Shown: positions 12,801-24,700 of the stretch, in pieces
How the letters are laid out: each line of letters begins with the position of its first letter
How positions within the stretch are numbered: the first letter of the stretch is position 1
Source: Neelides folsomi
Lineage: Eukaryota; Arthropoda; Collembola; Neelipleona; Neelidae
Assembly (NCBI GenBank): GCA_034687125.1
Contig: JAQGBZ010000024.1
Coordinates: 186,001-250,000 of the forward strand
DNA length: 64,000 nt
Reading direction: 5' to 3'
Program-made: the position numbers and the translations under genes
The notes under the pieces: generated by a model
What the model was told of the DNA's origin: nothing
The model's input: only the letters and a program-made list of their open reading frames with translations
The model's database searches: none

Positions 12801-15800
12801 TAAGTTTTATTGCAAAAGTCACAGGACTCATTTAGTCCATTCGACAAAATAATTAAGTTCTCGACTTTCACCATTGTTTTCAAATGTTCCCAAGTGATAC
12901 TTGAAATGTGAATATCGTTTATTTGCAATTCTCCATCCCGAAATGCTTCAAAGAGGAAGTTTTAACCCTTTGAATATGCTTTAAATAAAAAAATATAAAT
13001 AAATTTTATGGGAGTAAAACTTAAATTTCCAAGCAGAACTATGGCATTTTGTATATTTAATAGTGGCCCCACTTTGGGGCCCAGAATTTGGAAAGATTAT
13101 TTGCGGCCCCATTGTGGGGTCAAACCATATCAAAGGGTTAAATATTCAATAGTTCAATTTTTTACGACTGAGGTTTCACCGAAAGGAGTATGCGTTTGAC
13201 TTGTATGTATGTATGGTGCCTATCTCCTCCTAAACGACCCAACCGATTTTAATATACAGTGTACCAATCGATAGGTATAATATTCCCCTAGGTCGTAGGA
13301 CAAGAAAAACACAAGAAAAATCAACAGTTAATTAATTAACCACAAAAAACAAAATAATTAACTATTACCTAAAATAAGAAAATCAATAGAAACAACAAAA
13401 AAATTTCAATTATTTTTTTTGAATTTCAAATATATTTTTAAAGTGATCCGCAAATACGTTAAACTTTTGAAATGAATTTAACTATGGTTGCCTAATTTCC
13501 GAGAACGTTCCCTGGAACGCTCCGGGAACGCCTATAAGGTAATATACCATATGGGAGCGTTTCGAGCTGAGTGAGTGATTACAATCCTCAAATCGTAGTT
13601 TAATATCTCTTATTCCCATTTTAAAAGTCTTTTTTCAAGTCAAACAATGCATTCACCCTTTTCGATGAACCTTTAAAAATTCTGAAATAAAACCAATTTA
13701 AAAAATTGAATAACGACTGAGGTTGGGGTAATAAAAAGTATGAAATAATTTTAACAAATGATTAATTAAATGCCGAGGTCGTCGCAACTTAGAATAGTTA
13801 GGTATATAAAATTTTAATTGTAGTCATAATCATCGTGTACGGGCACGGTTTTCAACAGTATCATTTTATAAACAGGGCCATGAATAAATCATTTATTATT
13901 AAGTAGAATGTATTTATCAGTATCAAGTAGAATCTTGGGTCAATATAAAGTAAGAATTTTTAACTTATAATTGATTGAATTTAACGATATTAGTTGTAAA
14001 ATAGCGCGATTTGTAATAATATGCTATAATCATGCACCCTTCTGAATCAGCTTTAAGGACAACTTGAAGATTTTGCGACGACCACGGCATTTAATTGATC
14101 ATTTGTTAAAATTATTTCATACTTTTTATTACCCCAACCTCAGTCGTTATTCAATTTTTTAAATTGGTTTTTATTACAAGTAAACTATTTGTATACCAAT
14201 GTTAGGAATTAAATAGGTTCATTAATCAATCACAAAAAATCTAAAATGAGTATGAAATTGATAATTAATTAATTTATTAAGCTAATATTATTGGAAGTGA
14301 TATGATTAATTTTGTAAAATTAACTTTGAAAGCCGCTTTGCATAAACGATTCGGTTTTGCGTTAAATTGTTAAACTTTCTTAATTGTAAGTCTCTTGGAC
14401 ATGTTGACACTGGAAGTGTAAATTAGAGGAGGGTCGTAAATCAAGAATAAAAGATTATTAACTACGTCGTTTACTTTGCAGTTAATGAATTTCAAATCAT
14501 CCATGTTATTCCACTCGAACTCCTCGCACGTAGGATCGTAGTTTGTAGTGTATAGCTACTTCCAAACCGTTCCAAACCTTCTGGAAGCAGCAATTGAGGA
14601 TGATTTATAGCTTCGGTTTTACTCCCATGATATTTCGGGTGGGAGGGAAATTCTTAAACCCATTTCCGTACACCTTAAATTGATTTTAGCAACAAATTAT
14701 GCCAAGATAAGATTTATTGTATGGAGTAACGCCGTGTCCAAAGAGAAACATGAAAGAGAAAGAAGACAAAAAATGAAATGAATGCAATTTGTTCAATTTG
14801 CTAAAGAAAATGGATACTTCAAAATGGCAAATACATAGAGTAGTCTTCAGTGTCTTAAAAATACATAAATCACATTCTTAATGTAAGTAAAATGTTAAAC
14901 TTCACAATTACATTTAATTTGTTACTTGTAATAGTACGTCTGTAGTATCTTTATCATATTACAATCTACCATATTCTGTAATTAAATATTTTATCATATT
15001 TATGAACATATTAACAATTAATTTTTATATCTTTTGTATATATACTCTATTAATTAAATAAATAAGAGTGGTTAATTATCTTCCATACACTTTCAGATGG
15101 AGAAAGTTTTAGTGAAAGTTTAATGATTTCAAACTTAAGAGTTTATTTTTTATGAGGCCTCATTTTACTTAAATAATTTGTCATAACTTTTCATTTCTTG
15201 TTCAACTCAGACTCCATTTGTCTTTCCCACATTAACACACCAAAAAAACTGGAAGGAAAAGTGACACATGCACATTTATCATTTTTTACTAACATTGTAA
15301 CATAAATCTCATCTCTGGAAAATACAATATATTTTTCGTAAACTGTAAATTGTGACCTTGATTTAATTTTAAATTAAAATATGATAAATTTGATGTTAAT
15401 ACTTGAGATATTGGCTTGAATTTTTAAATAAATAAGTGGTTTAATAATAAAAAGTGAACTTTAATATAAATACTGATAGTTTCCTAAAATTTGATTTGGT
15501 AAAATGGTTGAAATTGTTTTTGAGAATGGAATTTTCAGTATACTAGTTTGTAAGATTTGATTATTTTTTTCAGATGCCTTCGTTGCGATAGAATCACTGT
15601 TCATGTTCATTTGATGGTGGCCCTAGCTCTCCGATTTATTCTCCTCATCGTTATAACGGAGCCATTTATATTCCAACGAGATCGCCACTACAGAGACGTG
15701 GTAAGTTTGCCCTAACCTTTCAACCTTCTTTTCTTCAGCACAAAATTTGAAATAAAAAGTCAGGGTCGTATCAAATTTTTACTTTCAGAATTTATTTTTA

Positions 15801-18800
15801 TTATTATAACTATCCTTTTTTCTTTCATGCATTGCGCATAGATATCAAAGAGTTGCTTTCTTCATGAGAAGACGCTTAATACATTTAAACAAGTGAAATT
15901 AAAAAGAAAACTCTAAAGATCAAATGTCAAATGCCATTGACATTTCTATCTTTTTTCTATCATGAAAAAATCACCATTTGACAAAGATTGAATTTACTTA
16001 GAAGATTCAATTAAAATATTAAAGTTAAAGAAAGCAAATGTTAATTTCAATAACTTTTTTTACTTCAAGTTAGTTATAGGCCCAGCATTTATTTAAATCT
16101 GTTCCACTTTACTAGAGGTTATTCATGAAAAACTTTGAAAAAATTGTTTTTCCCTAAAGGTTAAAACTTTTAATTTTCAAAAATTTCCAAATTTTCTTTT
16201 ATCGTATTCGTTTACGACGTTTGCGTTTGTCAAATAGCAGTTTTCCGTGCGCACATCTTGAGTTAACTCAGTTTTTACTTTCTCTATTATTTCTCAAATT
16301 CAAATGATAGATTTTCAAAAGTATGATGATTATTCTTACGCACTCACATACTCTACTTGACTCACATTTCTTTTATATACTAGTTATGTATAGTAATTTA
16401 GTACTACAAATGACATATGTATGGTTTTTATATCTAACCCATAGTGCACTAACACTATAGGTAAATACCCATGTAACATATTTAACGAATATTTCCACAC
16501 AAACCATACATATTGGATTGTCTAATTTACTAAATAAATATTATATTCCAAAAATATACCAAATCTATTAAAAATCGGCAACAACTGGGCTATTTACTTA
16601 TTTACACTACATAGAACACCATATCAAATAATGTTCGTTTTCTTTGATATGCAAAAGGTAAAACTAATATTTACTTTAATTAAATTACAATATTGTATGT
16701 TACATGAGTATGGCTTCAGTATCAATTTAAAAACAAAATATTTGCCTAAAGTTCTAAAATTACAAAAGGATTTATTTTTAAATGATGCTCATTTACAGAT
16801 TTCGTTCATTTTAAAATGCATATTGCATAGCATCCTCTTTCTGAAGCAAAAAATTATAAAATTTTTTATTTCAAGTGTCTGACTATTTAAATCAATGGAG
16901 TTCTATAGAATACCATAATTTAAATGAAGGAGTTGAAGGAAGAATTTTATTGATGGCAATCCTTGGTTTAAATTTATGTTTAGGATTGGATCTGCAAAGG
17001 AGTGTTGTCTCTGCAGTTGTATGCGAGTATCGCGTCCATCAATTGGATGTTCATTCAGGTATGACTTTCCCCTCTTGACTGATTCAAGTGGCATTTCAAG
17101 GAGTTATGTATTATGTTCTAGGGACATTACTTGCATTCGAGGCTGACAACAAATGTCTTTGACAGAGGAACGCCCTTTAAAATCTACCACGGAATTGGAT
17201 GGAGTGAGTTATTGTATTTCACTTACGCATCTACTCCTTAAAATCTATCTTATACAATCCAAGTTCCGAATCAATATATTTCTTGTTCTTAAATCTTTGA
17301 CCTTATTACTTCTATAATACAGATGGTTTTATGAGCTTTGTTCGATAATGACTGCTATTACATGACATAAAGCCTTAAGGGCATTTATTAAACTGAAAAG
17401 AAAACGCTATTTGGCCACACGCATAAGTTACACTTTAGCTAGGTTAAAGTAGTTAAGATTAAATTAAGGGCAATTAAGCAACTTGGTCAAAGTAAGTAAT
17501 TGGATTTAATTTGTAATTGGAAAGTTTTAAGTTTTGCGTAGAAGCGTAGTTTTCTTCCACTTCCCAGTACTTACACGTGGAAGGGGAAGGATGAAAAGAA
17601 AAGAAACTTTCAATAATAATAGACTTACAATTACTTTACAAGGGAGTTTGGTCAGTTTGGAGCTCAAAGTTTTTCACCGAGCTTACATTTTCCTTATTTC
17701 TTTAATCCACCCATAATACTTACGCTTTCGTTTGATTTTCAATGACTTCCCTCCAGCTATTCTGATGCTGAAAAGCTCAAGCTGTTCATTCAAACTCACA
17801 ATTTGATTTATCTTTCTTTCTTCTATAAATATTTTAAACTTTTTAGGGTTTTTTTTATTCACCGAGAACTTTAAATGTCATTTGCATAATATTTATTGTG
17901 TCATTTTTATTTGTCAACTCATGGTGAGTTTATCAAACATGCTTAAATACATAAAATAGTAAATAAAAATTTCAAATAATTTTTTAAATGTACGAGACTT
18001 GTACAAAATAATTAGCAAAATGGGTATTTAAGTATAAATAAAGATAAAGATGAAAATTACATTAAAATATACATTAAAATTAACAGGCTAAGACTCTCAA
18101 TCTCAAGAGGAATATGGTTAAGTAAAATTAAGTATTATTATGGTATTTAATGGTGAATTTAATTAATCAGTATTGAGCATAAAAGAGGGAAACTAATTGA
18201 GTTATATGAATAATGTGGGGAATTGGGTGATGTTTTATCTGAGAAAGCACTTTGCCCTTTCCCTATTGATTTCTCGTAAGAACGTCTTGATTGCAGGAAG
18301 GGTTATTTATATAGAGAGATTCCCTCAAGGGTTCCACTCATGTAGAGACAAATAGAAATTGGACTCGACCCGGAGCAATTCGGACCAAATTCCAAAAGGC
18401 CATATACCAATAGATAGTAAGTTCTTTATCTTATTCAATTTCCAGTTCTCCCATTGATCTTGATCGTCTCGTGGACATTGATTATGGAGAAATACCATCC
18501 GGTACGCTGGGGATCATATTTTATAAATATGACATTCCAATAAACTTTATTTATATGATAATTGAACATTTCCCAAAGGTCCACTGTTGGAAAAATTATG
18601 GGGAAGAGCCATTTATATGGATAATTGTTGGACCAATGGTCGTCGCTCTTTTGGTAAGAATTTTTTTAAAAAAAATAAATGATGACATCATTTATAAACC
18701 TCAAATATACCCTGACCTTACATTTCCTGTCCTTCCATGACCCATGACCTTCCCTCACTATATAGTATAATATGGCTTTATATGATTGTTACAATAAGCT

Positions 18801-21525
18801 GGTTAAGCTGGTTTCATCTTTCATACTTTTTTGCTGACATTTATGCTCAAAGGTTGGAACAGTCGAGCATCTAGAATCATTAATGGCCACAAAATGTTAT
18901 AAATGTTGGATAGTTTTATTTCATCCATGTTGACAATGGAAGTCCTCAAAAACTCTCTTGTGTTTAATGGGAAGGAGCGGTAATCTAAACGTAGTGATCC
19001 ATGGGAAAATTGCTGCCCGGTGAATGAAACGGAACTGTGAGAAAAGGAGAAAGTTGAGGGATAAGAATGCGGGAGAGTGGAACTTTATTCGATCTTCCCT
19101 TCCGTCAAATGCAATCATCATTTTCTTATACAAAAGCCCTTTTAGATTCACATCATCATTCCCTTAAACACAGTTTGTACTTTGCTCATTGCTGCTTACC
19201 TAATACTTACCTAATACCAGATGGCTATCCATCCCCACAAAATGCTCACAAATGATGATGAACATTTATCCGAGAACTTGTCCACAGGATAAAGACCTTT
19301 AGAGGCTGAAAAAGAATTGAGCATCATTTAGATCCTTATGCACACACTTCTCGGAGTTCTCGGTTTAGCGGAAAGCTCCTTCAATTTTTTTTCAAAGAGA
19401 GGAATATAAAAGATTTATAGACTCAACTAACTGTGATGGTAAAATGGCTGGTTTGGTTTTTTTTATTCCTCTTCGTTTTTATCCTTTTCCGAGAGAGTTC
19501 ATAAATAAAAATGTTTCTTAGATTTTTTAAAAGTCGGATTATCTCAAGAAGACTTTGGCAAATTCAAGACTCAAAAGGAGAGGTTTAAAGTTGGAAGTCG
19601 CTTATTTTCCTTCCAAGTAATAATATGTGGAGCTTTGGCAGAGAGCTGGACGGGAGTTTATATGAGAGACAATAATTCTCCATCACGTAGGAACTCTCTC
19701 CGCTCTGATTCCCAATCCTTCAATTGAGGACGTGACGAGGAGCCCTGGGATGTGTTTGGGCAGAGCAAAGACCAAAAATGTCACATCTTTTTCACACACA
19801 TCAACACAAACGAAGGGAGATGTTTTATTGATGGTCAACCGTGCTTTCTTCACTTTATAGACTTGAATCGTCTTTTCCGAGCTCATCCCCTTCATAGGCA
19901 TTTAGACCTATGCTTAGCACACATGAGAGATCCTTCACTTTCCCACACATATTACAATGGGCCCTTAAGCGGTTTTCCCAGCTCTCATTTCTCTTCCTTT
20001 AATCTTTTTTTAACTCCAGGCTAACCTTGGATTTCTGATCAATATCATGAGGATTCTTCTTACCAAAATACAATTGTCAACCTCATCAACAGACTCAGCA
20101 CAATTCAGGTAAAATATTTACCTAATATTTTTTAAAATTACTTAATTAGCACCTCTGTTTATCATAATTGGGATCTGTATGTTTATTATACAACCTGTTT
20201 GTGCATGTTTCAATTTAAACAAAGAAGAGGATATACCTGTATGGTATATTGAGATATATGGTAGTAGGTATACGCTTGTAGTTAATATCCCAATCATTCA
20301 ATACAGGATATAATAATTCGGTAATCTGTAATAAGTATACAGTAATTTGCATATTAAATCATTTGTATACGTGAATAATGGAGTAAGATGATCTCGTAAT
20401 GAGAAATGTAAAATTGAGTAATTGTAATTAAATAAAACGAATATTTAGTTTTTAATTAACCAAATAAACGTGAAAAGGAAGCTTGAATTAAAAAGCATAA
20501 TCATCCAATTTTATCAAGAAATAATTTGCAAAAACTTCCAAACTAATTAAATGATAAGAGGATTTAATAAGCGATTGAGCTTAAATTACAAAAGATATCT
20601 CTTCATTTCACTTCACAAACAACTTTTTAATCAGGAATTCTTTGCATGTTCCGGATCATCGGAACATTTTCAAAGCACACATTTACCCATATAATTACCC
20701 TGAGAATTGATTATTTCAGGAGAGCAGTGAAAGCGACGGTGATTTTATTTCCCCTCCTGGGCATCAACAATCTCCTCTTCTTCTACAATCCCGGCGGCGA
20801 CTACGAGAACGCCTATATGATTGTGAACACGATTTGCCAATCAACTCAGGTACCTGAGCTCGGATTATTGACTCTCTTCGCAGATTTGCATTGCATAATG
20901 AGTTTGCTTTCCAATGTTCTTATTTGTGTTCCAAGGAATACACATTTGTATCTTTATATGTGTGTTGACGAACATTATATAATATCGGGAACCGCGAGTT
21001 GGCTCCTTCTTATGCTTTAACCATTTCATTCGCTCGACGTCTTGAGTAATGCGGGAAGAAAATATATTATGCGTGGGTTTTGTTTAGGGGATTCTCGTCA
21101 GTGTCCTGTACTGTTACATAAGTTCGGATGTTCGGGATGCGATCCGGAGAGAGTACGGAAGATTCTCGGCCCGACGGAGTGCAAACTCGATCCGAAGGAC
21201 TCAGTCGAGACGAAGGGCTGGATCTTATAGCACTACGAGAGCTGAAAACCCTCAGCAACTCAAACCAACGACTCATTTCCGATCCAGATTGAGGTCTTCC
21301 ACGAGGCGGCAGGGAGATGAGGACGACGAGAGTCCGTCGCCAGAAACAATGAATTTCCTCAACGACACACCGTCGCCTCCCTCCCCGGCTACGTTGAATG
21401 TCAACAACGGGAGGCATGCTCACTTCAACCTCGCGACCAACAATGGAAGCCATGGGGAAAAGAGACCCAAGACCTATGCCCTCAAGACAGAAACAATTGT
21501 CATCCAAATGAATGATCTTGGATAA
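3598..21525 (+). CDS. Class B (secretin-family) GPCR, CRF/diuretic hormone 44 receptor-like
   Basis: Peptide-hormone receptor at the plasma membrane, expected to couple to Gs/cAMP. Thirteen coding exons: 3598-3805, 8832-8957, 9044-9101, 9217-9247, 11386-11495, 15574-15700, 16984-17058, 17122-17203, 18446-18501, 18579-18653, 20020-20108, 20720-20849, 21088-21525. All join in phase and give 534 aa. The ectodomain has the six class B cysteines (C58, C74, C83, C97, C118, C135), a CWP motif and five N-glycosylation sequons. Seven helices span about residues 146-400. The TM3 cysteine (DWICKG) and the extracellular-loop cysteine (HCWKN) are present, as are GWILP in TM4 and AVKATVILFPLLGINNLLF in TM6. 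The tail is Arg/Ser-rich (RRTQS, RRRAGS). The TM6 and loop 3 sequence is closest by memory to CRF receptors; another class B subtype is possible. Oddity: no signal peptide follows the ATG, and an in-frame stop lies at 3592. A phase-compatible acceptor at 3613-3614 could admit an upstream signal exon. Confidence 0.88.
3806..8831 (+). other. GPCR intron 1 (5 kb)
   Basis: AT-rich intron. No second gene or clear repeat was recognised. The open frames at 4079-4306, 4343-4534, 5414-5722 and 7569-7763 have low-complexity AT-driven translations and no domain. Confidence 0.6.
10789..11085 (+). CDS. Possible nested small ORF in GPCR intron 4 (98 aa), unrecognised
   Basis: ATG-initiated frame within the 9248-11385 intron, on the same strand as the host gene. 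The first 60 residues have fairly normal, non-AT-driven composition and include MKKGILKDVGLP. KGILK is also the degenerate PP1-binding motif of protein phosphatase inhibitor 2, but nothing else of that family is present. An antisense frame (10662-10982) is open over the same DNA, which weakens the case. It could be an unspliced small gene, an alternative exon or chance. Confidence 0.2.
   Translation: MNSKDSSPSAPTADVISNSKSTNRGMKKGILKDVGLPLRSKPQTDVDVEKVNEPNLVAFFHVFHNEKKTYLTLDNSYSQTKFILRERKHIIKGPFNLL
12962..13141. mobile_element. piggyBac-like MITE with TTAA target duplications
   Basis: 180-bp element in GPCR intron 5. Both ends are TTAA (12962-12965 and 13138-13141), followed inward by CCCTTTGAATATG on the left and by the matching inverted CATATCAAAGGG on the right, with one indel. 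TTAA target sites with CCC/GGG termini are the hallmark of piggyBac-superfamily elements. Inside lie two similar short hairpins, GGCCCCACTTTGGGGCC (about 13065-13081) and GGCCCCATTGTGGGGTC (about 13105-13121). There is no transposase coding, so it is non-autonomous. Confidence 0.7.
13199..13262 (+). repeat. Fragment resembling a common arthropod interspersed repeat
   Basis: A short TATG-type microsatellite is followed by CTCCTAAACGACCCAACC and GATTTTAAT. From memory this combination recurs in dispersed repeats of several arthropod genomes. I cannot assign a class. Confidence 0.25.
13686..14175. repeat. Long inverted repeat (two ~102-nt arms, ~285-nt spacer)
   Basis: Left arm 13686-13787, right arm 14073-14175. 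Read on the opposite strand, the right arm matches the left with two substitutions (T/C, A/T) and a one-base indel. Both arms include AACGACTGAGGTTGGGGTAA and end GTCGTCGCAA. The spacer has no coding potential. The structure could be a foldback or MITE-type element, or two inverted copies of one element. No clear target duplication was found. It lies in GPCR intron 5, so the pre-mRNA could form a stem of about 100 bp. Confidence 0.8.
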
Positions 21526-21735
21526 ATACAATCGGATACCGTTACTACTCACATAATCTCTTATTAATTGATGTCACTCATGTCAGTATTCACCGTCAGT
21601 ATTGAAAATTTATTATAATTTAATATTTAAAGATTACTATCAAACTAGCATATTTTTAAACCAGTTAAATTATTGAACAATTATTAATAATTATATCTAA
21701 CTACATTGAATTTAGTTAAATAAGTAACCGAAAAG

Positions 21736-21741
21736 AATAAA
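21736..21741 (+). terminator. Possible poly(A) signal for the GPCR gene
   Basis: AATAAA about 210 nt after the stop codon. A second AATAAA is at 21968-21973. In such AT-rich sequence either could be chance. Confidence 0.3.
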
Positions 21742-24700
21742 ATTGGATTTGTAATTAATATGTACATTTGTGGAATTTATATGAGTTTTTATAAATTAGC
21801 TCAAATTGACAGTATTGTATTTAATGCAAGTGTTTTGTAATATTTAATTATATTATGTTGTAATATTCTAGTAATTAAACGATTGAGACAATCGAAATGA
21901 ATTGAGTACCTTTACTATACCTTTTATTAATATTGTATGTATGTTATTATATGGTGTGTCATTAAAAAATAAAGATCGGATAATTGATGATCGAAATGAA
22001 TTACTGTAATGTTAATGTTACGATTCAATTCCGAATGGTTGTTAGCATATTGACACAGCGAGGCGAAGTCCTTTATAAATTCTCACCATTCTCAATTTTG
22101 ACTTTCTCCTATTGTTTGAGTTGCACAGAGTTGAAAGTCGACATAAATGCAAAAGGGCATCTCGGAGTTCATCGTTTGAGATATTAAATGTCGTGTGAAC
22201 TTTGTGATTTGAATAACTAATGCATAATGTAATGAATGATTCTAAACTTTTAACTTCGCAGCTTTTGACTTTTGTTTCTCAAGAGAGTTAACTCGAGTCC
22301 CATGAGTGTACTAAAGAAGAGCTGATAACTATGTATGTGCATGATATATAAATATATTTAGCTCTGTTTAAATGCAATATTTCTAGTACCTAATTATGTA
22401 TTGCACAAAGCAAATGCTGATACAAGAGCTAACTTTTTGTGTATTTAATAATTTTAACATTTATGGTGCCATTTGTTGGAATAATAATTTTCTTGATTGT
22501 CTATTCATTTGTTAATTCACATCAATGCAAAATCTCAGTGTGTTTATAAATATAATTTTGATTCACTAATTTAATAATAATAATAATATAGTATTAGAAT
22601 ATTTATAAATTGAATAAAATAAATAGATAAATTGTTAAAAATTATTACCATTTTACGAACTACATATTACAATAAAATTTAATTAATTGGATATTCGATT
22701 AAGATTATAATTTTCAAACTCGCAATCAGTCAGCAATGCTTGCTAAGAGTAAGCAAATGGTATGAAAAAGTTTCCTATAAATGAAGAGCGCAAAAATGTA
22801 ATACTCAAAACCTAAACAAGAGATTCATAAAATTTTTAGATTTTTTATCGATGAGAACGACTCCAAAACCTGTCTTACAAATTATCACTGATTGTAAAAT
22901 GAAATGAATTGAGTCTCATCCCATCAGAGTGAAATGAAATTGCTTTATAATCAACGAATCTACATTTTAAGGATCATTCAACTTGCAACGTGGGAAGAAG
23001 AAAATATATTTTCTTATATTTTCTATATTCCTAGAATTAACCCAACCGCTTTCATGTTTCTTATAAATATTCAAAAAAAAATTATCCATTTTTATTCTTC
23101 AGGTAGAATACTCAACTCCATAATAATTCTCGTATAAATAATTGAGATTTAATGACTATTTTATTCATAAAAATGGAAGGTGAAAATTTATACATGAATT
23201 TATAAATACTCGAGATTTACATTACAACCTTGCAACAAAACAAATGTAAGGTGTGGAAGTGTAATGAAAAATATTGCATGTTTCATTGCCATATATTTAA
23301 TGCACAGTGTGGACACAATACAAGCAATGTATGAAGGTAGTTACGATGCATGTATTTATTATTTACCGAATTAATCATACACACCTTCAAGTCAACAGTA
23401 TTTATGTAGGTACAAATTATGTATTATCTTCCTGCTACAGGTAGTTTTAAACATCCCCTTCTAATCCTATCTGTTAAGGCTGGATTTTTATTACAGATAG
23501 CTATTAAGTTGATTGAATAATGGAGAGCAAGGTGGGATTCAATAATGTACTTTAAACGAAGTTTTATTCACTGCACTTCAGAGGCTGAATTTGAGATGAA
23601 ATTGGGCGTGGGGGAGAGAATTAAAATTCTTCGTCATTCCTTCCCAGCTTGGTCTTTTAATGGCATTAATAAATTGAGGAAAGATGGAAAATGACAAGTC
23701 AAGGTTTTCTTGTAACTTACGACCGTCGGCTAACTTCACCATTGGGAGATTCAGTTTTATATTCAAAAACTCAATGCATAATAATACTATTTTAAAGCTA
23801 CAAAGTTAATCCTTATTTGTTACTCATTTCTTTTATGTCCTTTTGTAGAAACTTTAAAATAACATGCGTCATGACATGTTAAAAAATGTCAAAAATTAGC
23901 ACAAAAGATTTGTAATTTGATTACGTAAACTTATTAATCGCAATACTATAAATTTTTTATATGACAAATTATAAAAAAGACCTAAATAACTTTGCACGTT
24001 TTATAAACTTTCAAATTCAAATAATGTTCTCATTAGTTTAATAATGCTTTACTATTCATTACGTACATAAAACATGCATCGTGTTTTTTATGTGTATATC
24101 TCAAATGCAATTTTTAGTTTCATTCAAAAAAAAAGCTTAAAAAGCAAAAGTTACAAGATAAGGTAGTAAGTGCAAAATATGTGTAATAATATAGGAAAAA
24201 GCAAAAATGCATCAACCATATGGTATGCCGTATGCTGTACATACATACGTAAATGCGTTGAAGATCTGCAGGAAGCTCTTCACTTAACTGATCCATTTTT
24301 TATTGACCGGATGTAATTTTTTGAGGCGGAAACCACATGAGAAGCAGAAAAGATCAAAAAGGAAAATGTGGTCAATATATTAACTCTAATAACGTCCTTA
24401 TAAGAGAACACGGTGTGTAACATCTTCCCTATATACATAATAAAAATAAAGTTGCGAATTTGGTATAAGTTGAAAGCGTCAATTTCATACCAAGTTATTA
24501 AGAAAAAACATGCAGGTAAGTGATAAAATAAAAAAGATGTATGAACTATCTGTATGTAATGTATGAAGTATATGTAACATGAATGTAACTCTAAAGAATA
24601 AAATGTATCATAATTTATTAAGGATGCTACATCTATAGAAAATTGTTAAAAGAAGCAACGACGAGAGTCCTTCATCTTTTTTGCCCAAGAGGAAGATGAA

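Noticed and set aside
13495-13520. GAACGTTCC repeats looked like a heat-shock element
   Set aside because: Spacing of the GAA/TTC units breaks the 5-nt rule, and the site is deep in an intron beside transposons.
18471-18740. 89-aa plus frame beginning MDIDYGEIPSG
   Set aside because: It is the wrong frame of GPCR exon 9 joined to intron. Correct splicing 18501/18579 gives EKYHPVHCWKNYG.
20646-21020. 124-aa plus frame with hydrophobic segments
   Set aside because: Only 20720-20849 is real (GPCR exon 12). The rest reads through a good donor (CAG/GTACCTG) into the intron.
21067-21552. 161-aa open frame on the minus strand
   Set aside because: It is antisense to the last GPCR exon, whose plus-strand reading continues the receptor through TM7 and tail; the antisense frame has no independent support.
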